From an uncultured Schumannella sp. (lineage in GTDB: Bacteria > Actinomycetota > Actinomycetes > Actinomycetales > Microbacteriaceae): 64,000 nucleotides of DNA. The notes below the pieces were generated by a model, which saw only the letters and a program-made list of their open reading frames with translations, was not told where the DNA came from and ran no database searches. The position numbers and the translations under genes were made by a program. Below, piece by piece: positions 55,554 through 64,000 of the stretch (its first letter is position 1; the number at the start of each line of letters is the position of its first letter). The DNA is taken from the NCBI RefSeq assembly GCF_905479755.1, contig NZ_CAJQNT010000007.1:20498-84497 (forward strand), given 5' to 3'.

Positions 55554-58500
55554 ACGAGGTGCCCCGCCTTCCCGGAACCCATCGTGTCGACACGGTCTAT
55601 GACGCGGTGCTGTTCGACATGGATGGCGTGGTCACCGATACCGCGGGGATCCACGCCGCCGCCTGGAAGCAGCTTTTCGACCAGGTGCTGCAGGACCCGC
55701 GGGTTCGGGTGGCCGATCCGGAGCGCACCTTTGATCCCGTCGTCGACTACCGTCGGTACGTCGACGGCCGAAGCCGCGAAGACGGCGTCACCGCCTATCT
55801 GGGTGCCCGCGGGATCACCCTGGAGCCGGGGAAGCCTGACGACCTCCCTGACATGTGGACGGTCGCCGGCCTCGCCGCCCGCAAGAACGACCTGTTCTTG
55901 GCAGAACTGGATGCGCGCGGCCTGCGCACCTACCCCGGGACGACGGCGCTGCTCGCGCGGCTCCGCGACGCCGGGGTGCCGGTCGGCCTGGTCACCGCAA
56001 GCCGCAACGCCCAGCAGATGCTCACGGCGGCCGGACTCGCGGGCACGTTCGACACCGTCGTGGACGGCCAGGTCGCTCTCGAGCACAGCCTTCCCGGCAA
56101 ACCCGATCCGGCGATGTTCCGGGAAGCAGCCCGCCGCCTAGGCGTCCAACCGGAGCACGCCGCGGTCGTCGAGGACGCCGTCTCGGGAATCGAGGCGGCT
56201 CGTCGGGGTGGATTCGGTCTCGTCGTCGGGATCGCCCGCCTGGGGCATCGCGAGGAGCTCGAGGCGGCCGGAGCCGACGTCGTCCTCAACGACGTGAGCG
56301 AACTCGACCTGGGAGCATCCGCCACCGATCCGTGGGTGCTCGTGTATCACGGGTTCGACCCGGCCCACGAGGGACACCGCGAAGCGCTGACCGCCCTGGG
56401 CAACGGATACCTGGCCACGCGGGGCGCCCGCCCCGAGTTCGCCGACGACGGGACGCACTATCCCGGGACGTATCTGGCGGGGGTCTATAACCGCCTGGTC
56501 AGCACCATTCACGACCGGAGCCTCGAGGAGGAGCACCTGGTCAACCTGCCCAACTGGCTTCCGCTGGACATTCGGATCGGTGCGGGTCCGTGGTGGTCGA
56601 GCGGGCGAGTCGAGACACTCGACGAACGACGTGAGGTGAATCTGCGGTCGGGAACCTCGACCCGATCCGCGACACTCGTGGGCCCGCACGGCAATCACCT
56701 GAACGTCGTCCAACGGTCCTTCGTCTCGATGGACGACCCGCACCTGGCGGTGCTGGAGACCACTCTCGTCGCGCGCGGATGGGGTGGCCGGGTCACCCTC
56801 CGAGCGGGCATCGACGCGGGGGTTCGCAACACCAACGTCGCCGCCTACCGTGGTTCCGATGCGACCCATCTGAGCTCGCCGACGTTCACGACCATCGACG
56901 ACATCCTGCTCTGCGCGGTGGAGACCAGGCAGAGCCGGATCCGGATCGCCACTGCGGTCCACCTGCGTCTCGCCGGAGCGGACGGCGTCTGGAAGGAACC
57001 GAGCGCGAGGAGCGGGCGTCGATACGGCCGCTCGGTAGGGTTCGCCGTCGCGGACGGCGAGCCGGTGACGCTCACCAAGACGGCGGCGATCTTCACCTCC
57101 CGCGACGCTGCAATCGCTTCGCCGGAGCTCGCGGCCGTCACGCGAGTTCGCGACCATGCCGGAGACACCGAGGGCGCGCTCGAGCGTCACCAGGCGGCCT
57201 GGGAGCGTCTCTGGCAGCGCTTCGCCATCACGATCGATGCCGACCCGCGAAGTCGGCTCGTGCTGAACCTTCACGTCTTCCACGTGCTCCAGACCCTTTC
57301 GCCGCACACTGCCGACCTGGATGCCGGTGTGCCCGCCCGCGGTCTGCACGGAGAGGGCTACCGAGGGCACGTCTTCTGGGATGAGTTGTTCGTACTTCCC
57401 GTGCTCGGTCTCCGGCTGCCGAATGTGGCTCGAGCCCTGCTGGACTACCGATGGCACCGGTTGGACGCCGCCCGCACCGCGGCTCGAGCGGCAGGGGTAC
57501 GGGGGGCGCTGTTCCCCTGGCAGAGCGGCAGCGACGGTCGGGAGGAGACACCTGACACGTTGTACAACTCGCGCTCAGCCCGCTGGATGCCCGACAACTC
57601 GAGCCGCCAGCGGCACGTCGGACTCGCGGTCGCCTACAACGCCTGGCAGTACTTCCAGGTGACCGCCGACCGCGACTGGCTGGCCGACCGCGGCGCGGAA
57701 CTGATCGTCGAAGTTGCCCGGTACTTCGCCGCCTCCGCCGTGCACAATGCAGCGACAGACCGCTTCCACATCACCGGCGTGATGGGGCCTGACGAGTACC
57801 ACGACGGCTACCCGGAAGCACCGGGAGAAGGAGTCCGGGACAACACCTACACGAACGTCATGGCCGCCTGGGTCTGCGAGCGCGCCGGCGAGACTCTCGA
57901 CGAACTGGCCGGCCATGCTCGCGACGACGTCATCGACCGTCTGCGCATCGACCGCGACGAGATGGCCCGTTGGGCGCATCTGAGCCGACGCCTCGCCGTC
58001 CCCATCCATGCCGACGGAATCCTCAGTCAATTCGACGGGTACGAGAGCCTCCTCGAACTCGACTGGGCCGACTACCGGCAGCGGTACGGCAATATCGGTC
58101 GCCTCGACCTCATCCTCGAATCCGAGAACGACACGACCAATCGGTACAAGCTCGCCAAGCAGCCGGATGTCGTGATGCTCGTCTACCTGCTCGGTCGGGA
58201 CGGAGTGCGACAACAGCTGGCGAGGCTCGGCTACCCGTTCTCCCAGGACGATCTCGGCCGCACTGTCGACTACTACCTCGACCGCACCTCAAACGGCTCC
58301 ACACTCAGCCGAGTCGTGAACGCCTCGGTCCTCGCCGGACTCGACGAATCACGGTCCTGGGCGCTCTTCCGCGAAACCCTGATCGCCGACCTCGACGACA
58401 CCCAGGGCGGAACGACCCGTGAAGGCATCCATCTCGGGGCGATGGCCGGCTCCGTCGACCTCATCGCCCAATCCTTCGCCGGCCTGCGCCTGGACTCGCA

Positions 58501-58735
58501 TCAGATCGACTTCACACCGCGGCTGCCGCCACGGCTGGCGAGAGTCCGCTTCCCCTTCTCCTATCGGGGGCACCGGGTCGACGTGGACCTCGATCACAAA
58601 GCCCTGCGACTGCACCTGCTTCCCAGCCCGGCCGAGCCCATCCGGTTCTCCACCGGAGCGTCACGGGTGACGCTAGCCGGGGGCCAGTCCCACGAGTTCC
58701 CCCTGCCGCCATCACGGCAAATCGGCGATCGATGA
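55550..58735 (+). CDS. HAD beta-phosphoglucomutase fused to GH65 disaccharide phosphorylase
   Basis: The 1061-residue fusion has an N-terminal HAD-IA domain (about 15-245: [47 protein letters not shown]) of the beta-phosphoglucomutase type. The C-terminal glycoside hydrolase family 65 domain (about 260-1050) has the catalytic acid Glu in [11 protein letters not shown] (about 748) and a phosphate-binding region near the end. GH65 enzymes phosphorolyse trehalose, maltose, kojibiose or nigerose to glucose plus beta-glucose 1-phosphate, which the HAD part would convert to glucose 6-phosphate. It overlaps xfp by 4 bp. The exact disaccharide cannot be assigned from sequence by eye. Confidence 0.93.
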   Translation: MNEVPRLPGTHRVDTVYDAVLFDMDGVVTDTAGIHAAAWKQLFDQVLQDPRVRVADPERTFDPVVDYRRYVDGRSREDGVTAYLGARGITLEPGKPDDLPDMWTVAGLAARKNDLFLAELDARGLRTYPGTTALLARLRDAGVPVGLVTASRNAQQMLTAAGLAGTFDTVVDGQVALEHSLPGKPDPAMFREAARRLGVQPEHAAVVEDAVSGIEAARRGGFGLVVGIARLGHREELEAAGADVVLNDVSELDLGASATDPWVLVYHGFDPAHEGHREALTALGNGYLATRGARPEFADDGTHYPGTYLAGVYNRLVSTIHDRSLEEEHLVNLPNWLPLDIRIGAGPWWSSGRVETLDERREVNLRSGTSTRSATLVGPHGNHLNVVQRSFVSMDDPHLAVLETTLVARGWGGRVTLRAGIDAGVRNTNVAAYRGSDATHLSSPTFTTIDDILLCAVETRQSRIRIATAVHLRLAGADGVWKEPSARSGRRYGRSVGFAVADGEPVTLTKTAAIFTSRDAAIASPELAAVTRVRDHAGDTEGALERHQAAWERLWQRFAITIDADPRSRLVLNLHVFHVLQTLSPHTADLDAGVPARGLHGEGYRGHVFWDELFVLPVLGLRLPNVARALLDYRWHRLDAARTAARAAGVRGALFPWQSGSDGREETPDTLYNSRSARWMPDNSSRQRHVGLAVAYNAWQYFQVTADRDWLADRGAELIVEVARYFAASAVHNAATDRFHITGVMGPDEYHDGYPEAPGEGVRDNTYTNVMAAWVCERAGETLDELAGHARDDVIDRLRIDRDEMARWAHLSRRLAVPIHADGILSQFDGYESLLELDWADYRQRYGNIGRLDLILESENDTTNRYKLAKQPDVVMLVYLLGRDGVRQQLARLGYPFSQDDLGRTVDYYLDRTSNGSTLSRVVNASVLAGLDESRSWALFRETLIADLDDTQGGTTREGIHLGAMAGSVDLIAQSFAGLRLDSHQIDFTPRLPPRLARVRFPFSYRGHRVDVDLDHKALRLHLLPSPAEPIRFSTGASRVTLAGGQSHEFPLPPSRQIGDR

Positions 58736-58748
58736 GAAAGGCACGTCA

Positions 58749-59798
58749 ATGAGCAAGATCCGAGTAGGCGTCAACGGTTACGGGGTCATCGGCAAGCGCG
58801 TCGCCGACGCCGTGTTGTTGCAGCCGGATATGGAACTCGTCGGTGTCGCCGACATCGCGACCGACTGGCGCATCAAGTCCGCAGCCAACCGTCTGCCGCT
58901 GTTCGCCTCCACGGCGGATGCCCAGGCGGCGATGGAGGTGGCCGGACTGCGTCCGTTGGGCACCCTCGACGAGTTGCTTGACCTCTCCGACATCGTCATC
59001 GACACCACACCCAAGCACGTGGCGGCCGGCAATCTGGAGCGCTATCGCACGGCAGGGGTCAAGGCGGTGTTCCAGGGCGGCGAATCCCACGCGACGACCG
59101 GACACTCGTTCGTCGCGCAGGCGAACTACGAGAGCGCACTCGGCCGCGACACCACCCGGGTGGTGTCGTGCAATACGACAAGCATCGTCCGGGTGCTCGG
59201 GGCACTCGACCGGGCCGGATTGCTCCGGCGCGCACGCGGTGTGCTCATCCGCCGCGCCACCGACCCGTGGGAGTCGCACCTCGGCGGCATCATGAACACG
59301 ATGGTCCCGGAACCCACGATCCCCTCGCACCAGGGCCCGGATGCACAGACCGTGCTGCCCGGCCTCGACCTGATCACCATTGCGGCCAAGGGCGCCCACA
59401 CCCAGACCCACAACCACTATTGGACGCTTCAGCTGACACGAGAGGCGTCCCGGGACGAGGTGCTGGACGCCCTTCGTGCCGCACCACGGATAGCGTTCAT
59501 CCGGATGTCCGACGGACTGGTCGCGCTCAACTCCACGATCGAGCTGATGCGGGACCTCGGCCGGCCACGCGGCGACATGTGGGAGGTGGCCGTGTGGGAG
59601 GACCTCGTCACCGTGCAGGGCGATGAGGCGTTCCTGACGTATCAGGTCTACAACGAGGCCATCGTCGTGCCGGAGACGATCGACGCGATCCGGGCGCTGA
59701 CCGGCGCGGCGCCGGATGCCGCGACCTCGATGAAGATCACCGACGACACCCTCGGCATGCAAAGCGACTTTCTCAGGCCCGCCGAGAGCCCGCGATGA
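58749..59798 (+). CDS. Type II (archaeal-like) glyceraldehyde-3-phosphate dehydrogenase
   Basis: The 349-residue enzyme has an N-terminal Rossmann motif (RVGVNGYGVIGKRVADAV) and the type II catalytic Cys in VVSCNTTSIVR (about residue 140), with the family HNHYW-like block THNHYWTLQL. Type II GAPDHs are mostly archaeal, accept NADP and NAD, and differ strongly from bacterial GapA. Its presence in a bacterial operon with phosphoketolase and the GH65 fusion suggests an acquired catabolic module. ATG 58749 follows the GH65 stop by 13 bp, with GAAAGG upstream, and its stop overlaps the transporter start by 4 bp. Confidence 0.92.
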   Translation: MSKIRVGVNGYGVIGKRVADAVLLQPDMELVGVADIATDWRIKSAANRLPLFASTADAQAAMEVAGLRPLGTLDELLDLSDIVIDTTPKHVAAGNLERYRTAGVKAVFQGGESHATTGHSFVAQANYESALGRDTTRVVSCNTTSIVRVLGALDRAGLLRRARGVLIRRATDPWESHLGGIMNTMVPEPTIPSHQGPDAQTVLPGLDLITIAAKGAHTQTHNHYWTLQLTREASRDEVLDALRAAPRIAFIRMSDGLVALNSTIELMRDLGRPRGDMWEVAVWEDLVTVQGDEAFLTYQVYNEAIVVPETIDAIRALTGAAPDAATSMKITDDTLGMQSDFLRPAESPR

Positions 59799-60745
59799 GG
59801 CCCACGCGGGCCCCGGCTTCTCCGGACATCCCCGCGTCGACAGGGAACTCATCGCCCGCCCTGCGCAACCCGAAGACGTGGCGGATGCTGTGGGTGACCT
59901 TCGCCTGGGGCTCCTGCTTCGTCGCCATCAGCATCGGGTTGCAGGACGCTCCGTTGTTGTGGCTTGCCGCACTTCGAGCACTGGTCGCGGGCGCCGCGGT
60001 GTTGCTGGTCGCCACGGTGCGACGCGCGCCATACCCCCGCGGTCCGCGGCCGTGGATGCTGATCGTCACCCTGGGACTCGTCAACGTCGCGCTGGCTTAC
60101 GCGGCCATGTTCGGCGGAATCATCGGACTCTCGACCGGGGCAGCGTCGGTGCTCGCCAACGCCCAGCCGCTGCTCATCCTCCTGCCGGCCTGGTTGTTCT
60201 TTCGTGAATCTCCCACGTGGCCGACTTTCGCGGCGATGCTCGTCGGTTTCGCCGGCCTCCTGTTGGTCGCCATTCCGTCCGGTTTCGGTACCGGGGCGTG
60301 GCTCTCGCTGACATCGGCGGCAGCTGTCACAGCAGGCACCCTGATCGCCCGCGTCGTCGACGCCGATCCGTTCGTCGTCGCCGCCTGGCAGCTTCTCATC
60401 GGCGGAGCCGTGCTCGCGCTGGTGGCCGCCGTCGTCGAAGGGCCGCCCGCGATCGACTGGGGTGTGCGCTTCGTCGTCGTGCTGCTGTACCTGGCGCTCG
60501 TGGGAACGGCCGCGACCAACGTCGCCTGGCTCATCGAGGTCCGGCATGCTTCGCTGGGCGCCCTCACCACCTGGACGCTCCTCGTGCCCATTGTCGGCGT
60601 GCTGTTGTCGGTCGCATTCCTTCATGAGCGTCAGGGCGTGATGGGCTGGGCAGGGACCGTCATCGTTGTCGCCGCGATGGTCTTCCTCGTTGTGTCGAAA
60701 AGATGGCAGCCAGCCGGCGGCCAAAGGGTCGGCTCGGCACGCTAG
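59795..60745 (+). CDS. EamA/DMT-family transporter
   Basis: The 316-residue protein has about ten transmembrane helices in two EamA repeats (about 35-165 and 180-300). Typical features are the first repeat start WRMLWVTFAWGSCFVAIS and the later GLSTGAASVLANAQPLLILL and IGVLLSVAFLHERQG-like regions. The family exports amino acids, sugars phosphates or other metabolites. It is the last gene of the xfp operon, joined to GAPDH by an ATGA overlap, so export of a product of that pathway is possible. Substrate unknown. Confidence 0.88.
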   Translation: MRPTRAPASPDIPASTGNSSPALRNPKTWRMLWVTFAWGSCFVAISIGLQDAPLLWLAALRALVAGAAVLLVATVRRAPYPRGPRPWMLIVTLGLVNVALAYAAMFGGIIGLSTGAASVLANAQPLLILLPAWLFFRESPTWPTFAAMLVGFAGLLLVAIPSGFGTGAWLSLTSAAAVTAGTLIARVVDADPFVVAAWQLLIGGAVLALVAAVVEGPPAIDWGVRFVVVLLYLALVGTAATNVAWLIEVRHASLGALTTWTLLVPIVGVLLSVAFLHERQGVMGWAGTVIVVAAMVFLVVSKRWQPAGGQRVGSAR

Positions 60746-60757
60746 GACCAAAGACCC
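60744..60757 (+). promoter_or_regulatory. DosR-like box upstream of the SRPBCC gene
   Basis: AGGACCAAAGACCC resembles the mycobacterial DosR half-palindrome (GGGAC-N4-GNCCC) with one change. It overlaps the end of the transporter stop region and lies 36 bp before the SRPBCC start codon. Confidence 0.4.
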
Positions 60758-60792
60758 CACCACATCGCCGTCATAGATCCCACAATGGGCCC

Positions 60793-61341
60793 GTGAAGGA
60801 CAACAAACACGCATACGCGCGCCACGCCGAGACAACTGTCGAAATCGCGGCGCCGGCTTCCGAACTCTTCGCCTTTCTCGACGACCACCACAACCTGTCG
60901 TCACATATGTCCAATCCGAGCTCACCGATGATGGGCGGCGGCCAAATGGAGCTCATCCTCGACGAAGGCAAAGGACGCGTCCTGGGGTCTCACGTAGTGA
61001 TGCGGGGCTCGGCCTTCGGCCTCCGCTTGTTCGTTGATGAGATCGTCGCCACGCGCACTCCGCCGATCACCAAGAGCTGGAAGACCGTCGCTGAGCGACT
61101 CATCGTGATCGGCGCCTACACGCTTGGATTCACAATCGCCGGCAACGGGACAGAGTCGAAGCTGACCGTGTGGATCGACTACAACCTTCCCCGACGAGGG
61201 CGGCTTTGGGGGTTGATCGGCGGCAAGACTTACGCAAATTGGTGCGTCCGACAGATCGCTGACGCCCCGCTCGAACGGTTCGGATCCACCGGAGCGGCGA
61301 TCGGAGGTCGAGCCTCATCGGTCTCCTCCGGTGAGACCTGA
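60793..61341 (+). CDS. SRPBCC (START-like) family protein
   Basis: The 182-residue soluble protein begins with the SRPBCC strand-helix pattern (TTVEIAAPASELFAFLDDHHN), followed by beta strands (GQMELILDEGKG, SHVVMRGSAFG). A last long helix sits near the C-terminus (KTYANWCVRQIADAPLERF). Such folds bind hydrophobic ligands in a deep cavity; the ligand here is unknown. GTG 60793 was chosen because the upstream part of the frame lies in the transporter gene and carries no family sequence. It is probably separately transcribed. Confidence 0.72.
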   Translation: MKDNKHAYARHAETTVEIAAPASELFAFLDDHHNLSSHMSNPSSPMMGGGQMELILDEGKGRVLGSHVVMRGSAFGLRLFVDEIVATRTPPITKSWKTVAERLIVIGAYTLGFTIAGNGTESKLTVWIDYNLPRRGRLWGLIGGKTYANWCVRQIADAPLERFGSTGAAIGGRASSVSSGET

Positions 61342-61401
61342 TGCTCCCCCGAAGTCAAGGGGCCGATACCGCGACTCGTTTGGAGAGAGGAGCACAATCC
61401 T

Positions 61402-62043
61402 ATGGATACTGCTGTCGCACTCGTTCAGGCTTACCTGCGCATCAACGGCTATTTCACTGTTGCCGAGTACCCCGTTCTCGACGTCTCCCCACGCATCCCC
61501 GCGCGAACTATGACCGATCTGGACATCCTCGCGATCCGGCTCCACCGCGAGCCTCCGGCACACGGCGGCCTCGATGCCACTGACCAGGACCCCGCTCTTG
61601 GCGCGGCGCGCGGAACGGCAGACATGATCGTCGGCGAAGTCAAAGAGGGCACGCCGCGCATCAACCCTGCCATGCGAGACCCGGCCGTGCTGGAGGCCGC
61701 CTTTACCCGCTTCGGATGCTGCCCAGCGGACACGGCCGCCGATCTTGTCGACGAGCTACTGCGCACCGGTCGTGTAATAGCACCCGCCGGGCATGTCATC
61801 CGAACCGTCGCATTCGGCAACCCGCATCACATCAACTCTACCATGGCGTGGCACACCGTCTCGTTAGAACACATCATCGAATTCCGCAGAGACCACTTTC
61901 ACGCCAACTGGCATGCCGTCGGACACACCCAGATCAAAGACGACGTACTCGGCATGTTCGCCCTGATGGAGAAGTCGCGGCGCGCGACCCAGCCGATCGA
62001 CGGACGGGAATACCCAAACCCGACCCAGCAAACCCCTGGCTGA
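61402..62043 (+). CDS. Unknown protein with possible PD-(D/E)XK nuclease-like core
   Basis: The 213-residue protein was not recognised. After an N-terminal helix and strand (ALVQAYLRINGYFTVAEYPV) it has TDLDILAIRLHRE (Asp39, Asp41) and then ADMIVGEVKEGTPRINP (Asp74, Glu79-Val-Lys81). This spacing of Asp...E-x-K is the layout of the PD-(D/E)XK nuclease core. A His-rich segment follows near 120-165 (NPHHINSTMAWHTVS, RDHFHANWHAVGH). No partner methylase or helicase is beside it. It may be a restriction-like or DNA-repair nuclease; confidence in the fold is modest. Start ATG 61402 has GGAGAGAGG upstream. Confidence 0.6.
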   Translation: MDTAVALVQAYLRINGYFTVAEYPVLDVSPRIPARTMTDLDILAIRLHREPPAHGGLDATDQDPALGAARGTADMIVGEVKEGTPRINPAMRDPAVLEAAFTRFGCCPADTAADLVDELLRTGRVIAPAGHVIRTVAFGNPHHINSTMAWHTVSLEHIIEFRRDHFHANWHAVGHTQIKDDVLGMFALMEKSRRATQPIDGREYPNPTQQTPG

Positions 62044-62324
62044 GTCACGAATTGCCAGCAGACTGCGCGCCTTGTTCGACGGCAACAACCTTGCCTGAGG
62101 CGCTCGCGTCGTCACGACGATCGCGGTAAGAAGGCAGTTGAGCATGGAAGCTATACCGGGCAGCCGAACTCCGACCAACGCCGAGGCAGGATGCGCGGGC
62201 GCAGCGACGGGCCCTCGGAATGATGCCAATCCCTCTCGTCATCAAGGCTGGCGCGTCATCGTTCAAATGGAACGTCCGACGGGGAAGATCGGCGGCCTGA
62301 CGAACGGAGCCGCGATGCTGACTG

Positions 62325-62648
62325 TCATCCATCTAGCCGCGCGCGAATAGCACGCCCGATTTCTGCCACACTAGGCACCCCGACAAACCCCGACGGAGCT
62401 CGATACACGCGGCAAGCGAGGTCCGCCGTCCGCGCACCACCTGGGAAAGCATCCGATCCGTCGATCAGAATCGTCGGAGACCCGGCGAACGCAGTTTCGG
62501 CCGCCTCATGAGAGTTGGACAGCAACCGAAAGCTCACATCGACCGCGCTGAGCCCAGCAGCGCTCAGAGCTTCGCGCACACGAGCACCGGCTTCGACCCA
62601 GTTTGGGCACTCAGCGATGTGCAGAATCTCAACTCTCACGGGCCCCAT
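62325..62648 (-). CDS. Small thioredoxin-fold protein
   Basis: The 107-residue protein starts with a beta strand and a Cys-containing turn, VEILHIAECPNWVEA (Cys13), as in one-Cys thioredoxin-like or glutaredoxin-like domains. The cis-Pro position is in AFAGSPTILIDGSD. It lacks the second Cys of CxxC. Proteins of this form often accompany mercury or other metal genes, but their role is unclear. It is transcribed toward the unknown 61402 gene, and its neighbour upstream on the same strand is an ATPase gene. Start could be ATG 62648 or an internal GTG. Confidence 0.65.
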   Translation of the reverse strand: MGPVRVEILHIAECPNWVEAGARVREALSAAGLSAVDVSFRLLSNSHEAAETAFAGSPTILIDGSDAFPGGARTADLACRVYRAPSGFVGVPSVAEIGRAIRARLDG

Positions 62649-62683
62649 GGTAGCTTCGGGGTCGCGACACTTCTGAGGCTCAG

Positions 62684-63205
62684 CTAGAGCCGATCCAGAA
62701 TGTACGCGACCCGGTCAGCCGGGCCGAGAACCGGCACTTTCACAACCGGGGTCGAGAGATCTTGGTAAACCTCGGTGAGAAGGGCGTGGATGCGCAGTTG
62801 GGCGGCGGCGTCCTCGGTACGGGCGTAGTCCGCAGCGAGGGGGAGCAAATCAAGGATGAAAGCCTTCCGATAAGAGACATGCTGTAGCGCATCGAGGAGC
62901 TCTGCGTCGGGTTCGAGGTCGAGGAATCTGTAGTAGGCCAGCGAGTCAGGGATGGCGCGATCGAGGAAGATGATCTCGTCGGGGTCGAGACTCGCCTCCT
63001 GGTCCAACTCCATGGCAAGAACTCCGTGCTGGAACTCGCGTCGGCGCGCGCGTACTTCCTCGACGGTTTTCCCCTCGACCCGCTTGAGGTCCAGGTAGTG
63101 CCGGGCGTGTTCGATCGTGGTCGTGTGGCCAAGGTCGCGCAGCATGTCGACGGTCGTCGTCTTGCCCGAACTAGGGCCTCCCGTGATGACGTACCAATTT
63201 GTCAT
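62684..63205 (-). CDS. P-loop ATP/GTP-binding protein (AAA_28-like)
   Basis: This 173-residue protein has a Walker A motif right after the first strand (YVITGGPSSGKTTTVDML, residues 4-21) and a Walker-B-like strand EIIFLDRAIPDSLAYY (about 75-90). These are small NTPases of unknown role (AAA_28 type), sometimes with kinase-like activity. ATG 63205 is preferred over the longer upstream frame because AGAGG lies 8 bp before it and the protein then begins directly with the P-loop strand. It is on the same strand as the thioredoxin-fold gene, 36 bp from it. Confidence 0.8.
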   Translation of the reverse strand: MTNWYVITGGPSSGKTTTVDMLRDLGHTTTIEHARHYLDLKRVEGKTVEEVRARRREFQHGVLAMELDQEASLDPDEIIFLDRAIPDSLAYYRFLDLEPDAELLDALQHVSYRKAFILDLLPLAADYARTEDAAAQLRIHALLTEVYQDLSTPVVKVPVLGPADRVAYILDRL

Positions 63206-63433
63206 GATCGGCCCTCTCCAGGTCAAGGTACCGGTCAGGTGGGAATTTGTTGGGATCTGTTCCCGGGTGCTGGTCAGCGCTGAAGCAAGTAGACACCGTG
63301 AGCCAGCCGTGAACGCGACCACCGAAGCACGTGCCTATCCAGGTCGCTGGGTTGATCGACCCTAGCCATGACGAGCGACTGTCGGCACCGACGGGACCAG
63401 CTCGTGCGGAGCTGATCCAGTCAGACCAATCGT

Positions 63434-63664
63434 CTACGGCTTGCCGCCCAAGATTTCCAGACGTTCGCGGTACTCCTGCGTGGTCAGCTCACCACGTGCA
63501 TATCGATCGGCGAGGATCTGCTGCGGCGCCGATGCCGTGGTCTTTGCGGTGGAGGCCGCAGAATTGCGAACCAAGACCACGACGAGAACCACAATTCCGA
63601 TGAGGACGAGTCCACCGATCAGCCACATCCAGCCCCAGCCCTCGTATCCATATCCCCACATCAT
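63434..63664 (-). CDS. Small SHOCT-domain membrane protein
   Basis: The 76-residue protein has a Trp/Gly-rich start (MMWGYGYEGWGWMW), one membrane helix (about 15-36) and a short C-terminal SHOCT motif (QQILADRYARGELTTQEYRERLEIL). This architecture is common next to copper and stress genes, where SHOCT is thought to aid oligomerisation. ATG 63664 has AGAAGGG upstream; the second ATG is 3 bp downstream. The reverse complement of 63759-63772 upstream is a good DosR-like box. Confidence 0.85.
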   Translation of the reverse strand: MMWGYGYEGWGWMWLIGGLVLIGIVVLVVVLVRNSAASTAKTTASAPQQILADRYARGELTTQEYRERLEILGGKP

Positions 63665-63758
63665 GATGGTGCCCTTCTCTGCGTTGGTAGGCGTTCGGGC
63701 GGACAGGTACTCCGGCCCTCGCAGAGCTAACGATTCCCCAAGCCGGAGCAGCGTACTA

Positions 63759-63772
63759 AGGCCTTTGGTCCC
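63759..63772 (-). promoter_or_regulatory. DosR-like box upstream of the SHOCT gene
   Basis: The minus strand reads GGGACCAAAGGCCT, a good match to GGGAC-N4-GNCC. It lies 95 bp before the SHOCT start codon, in a region with no gene. Confidence 0.5.
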
Positions 63773-63926
63773 CCCGCACGGGCTCATCCGAATACCAATC
63801 GACGGTCTTGGCAGGGCCTAGGGGCCCAAGAATCCCTCTCACTGGGGGCAACGTTTCATCGGGACTGCTGAAGGTTTAGGTGACTCCTGATCTGTGGTGA
63901 TTCGTCGCCGCTGGAAGGATGTCCTC

Positions 63927-64000
63927 ATGCCTAAGCCGTTCCCCAAGGAGTTCCGGGACGACGTCGTTGCTATCGCGTTGAAGCGGGAGTCCTCCTTCGC
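63927..64000 (+). CDS. IS3-type transposase OrfA, start only
   Basis: The frame from ATG 63927 runs to the right edge and encodes MPKPFPKEFRDDVVAIALKR..., the conserved N-terminus of an IS3-family OrfA helix-turn-helix protein common in actinobacteria. It is different from the OrfA at 31884. The element and its right boundary lie outside the window. Confidence 0.75.
   Translation, partial: MPKPFPKEFRDDVVAIALKRESSF

Noticed and set aside
62138..62350. A 70-codon plus-strand ORF
   Set aside because: It overlaps the 3' end of the thioredoxin-fold gene on the other strand, has no family features, and its composition looks non-coding.

Overview
The window is high-GC DNA with actinobacterial gene style: GTG and TTG starts, ATGA start/stop overlaps and AGGAGG-type ribosome binding sites. 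Gene content and protein similarity suggest Actinomycetota, most likely Microbacteriaceae. This assignment is an inference from recall, because no search could be run. Three blocks are visible.

Block 1 (1-24.2 kb) looks like chromosomal backbone with a low-oxygen and redox theme. It carries the end of a FAH-family gene, an MFS transporter, gltX, a membrane cytochrome b, a PPOX flavoprotein and BON protein pair, a DosR/DosS-like two-component system, a universal stress protein, an operon of a four-domain CoA-disulfide reductase fusion with pta and ackA, a CAP-domain secreted protein, an IS481 element with a clean 6-bp target duplication, a BlaI/M56 pair, and cydA-cydB-cydDC for cytochrome bd oxidase. 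Four operons in this block have a nearly identical box upstream (consensus GGGACYTTCGGCMC) resembling the mycobacterial DosR box. The sensor also keeps the HPPM histidine region of DosS-type heme GAF domains. A tandem array of three GC-rich units of about 250-270 bp, each with a perfect 15-bp hairpin, lies between the stress genes and ackA.

Block 2 (24.2-30.7 kb) runs from tRNA-Gln(CTG) to tRNA-Glu(CTC). It holds a TauE/SafE exporter, an MBL-fold hydrolase, a CE7-type esterase, a CsoR regulator with its operator, a CPH-type copper ATPase and a diacylglycerol-kinase-like protein.

Block 3 (30.7-64 kb) looks like an acquired island anchored at the 3' end of tRNA-Glu. It begins with a truncated, frameshifted tyrosine integrase abutting an IS3-family element. 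Next is a minus-strand operon for System II-like cytochrome c maturation or thiol-disulfide exchange (TlpA lipoprotein, Lgt, ResB, CcsB, a small membrane protein, a DUF3105 protein, CcdA). A large copper-handling region follows: a multi-TM protein behind a CsoR-like box, a cupredoxin-CopA-YHS fusion ATPase, a second CsoR, two related small DUF6153-like membrane proteins, a DUF305 lipoprotein, a beta-propeller lipoprotein, an M23 peptidase, a multicopper oxidase, and a third P-type ATPase with a CPD motif. Carbon-metabolism genes come next: phosphoketolase, a HAD-GH65 phosphorylase fusion, type II GAPDH and a DMT transporter. The window ends with poorly characterised genes and the start of another IS3-type transposase.

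Read together, the window suggests sensing of low oxygen or redox stress, a switch to cytochrome bd and acetyl-phosphate/acetate energy metabolism, and an island that adds copper defence and a phosphoketolase bypass whose product acetyl phosphate could feed the resident ackA/pta. Weaker DosR-like boxes in front of some island genes hint that parts of the island may be tied to the same regulator.
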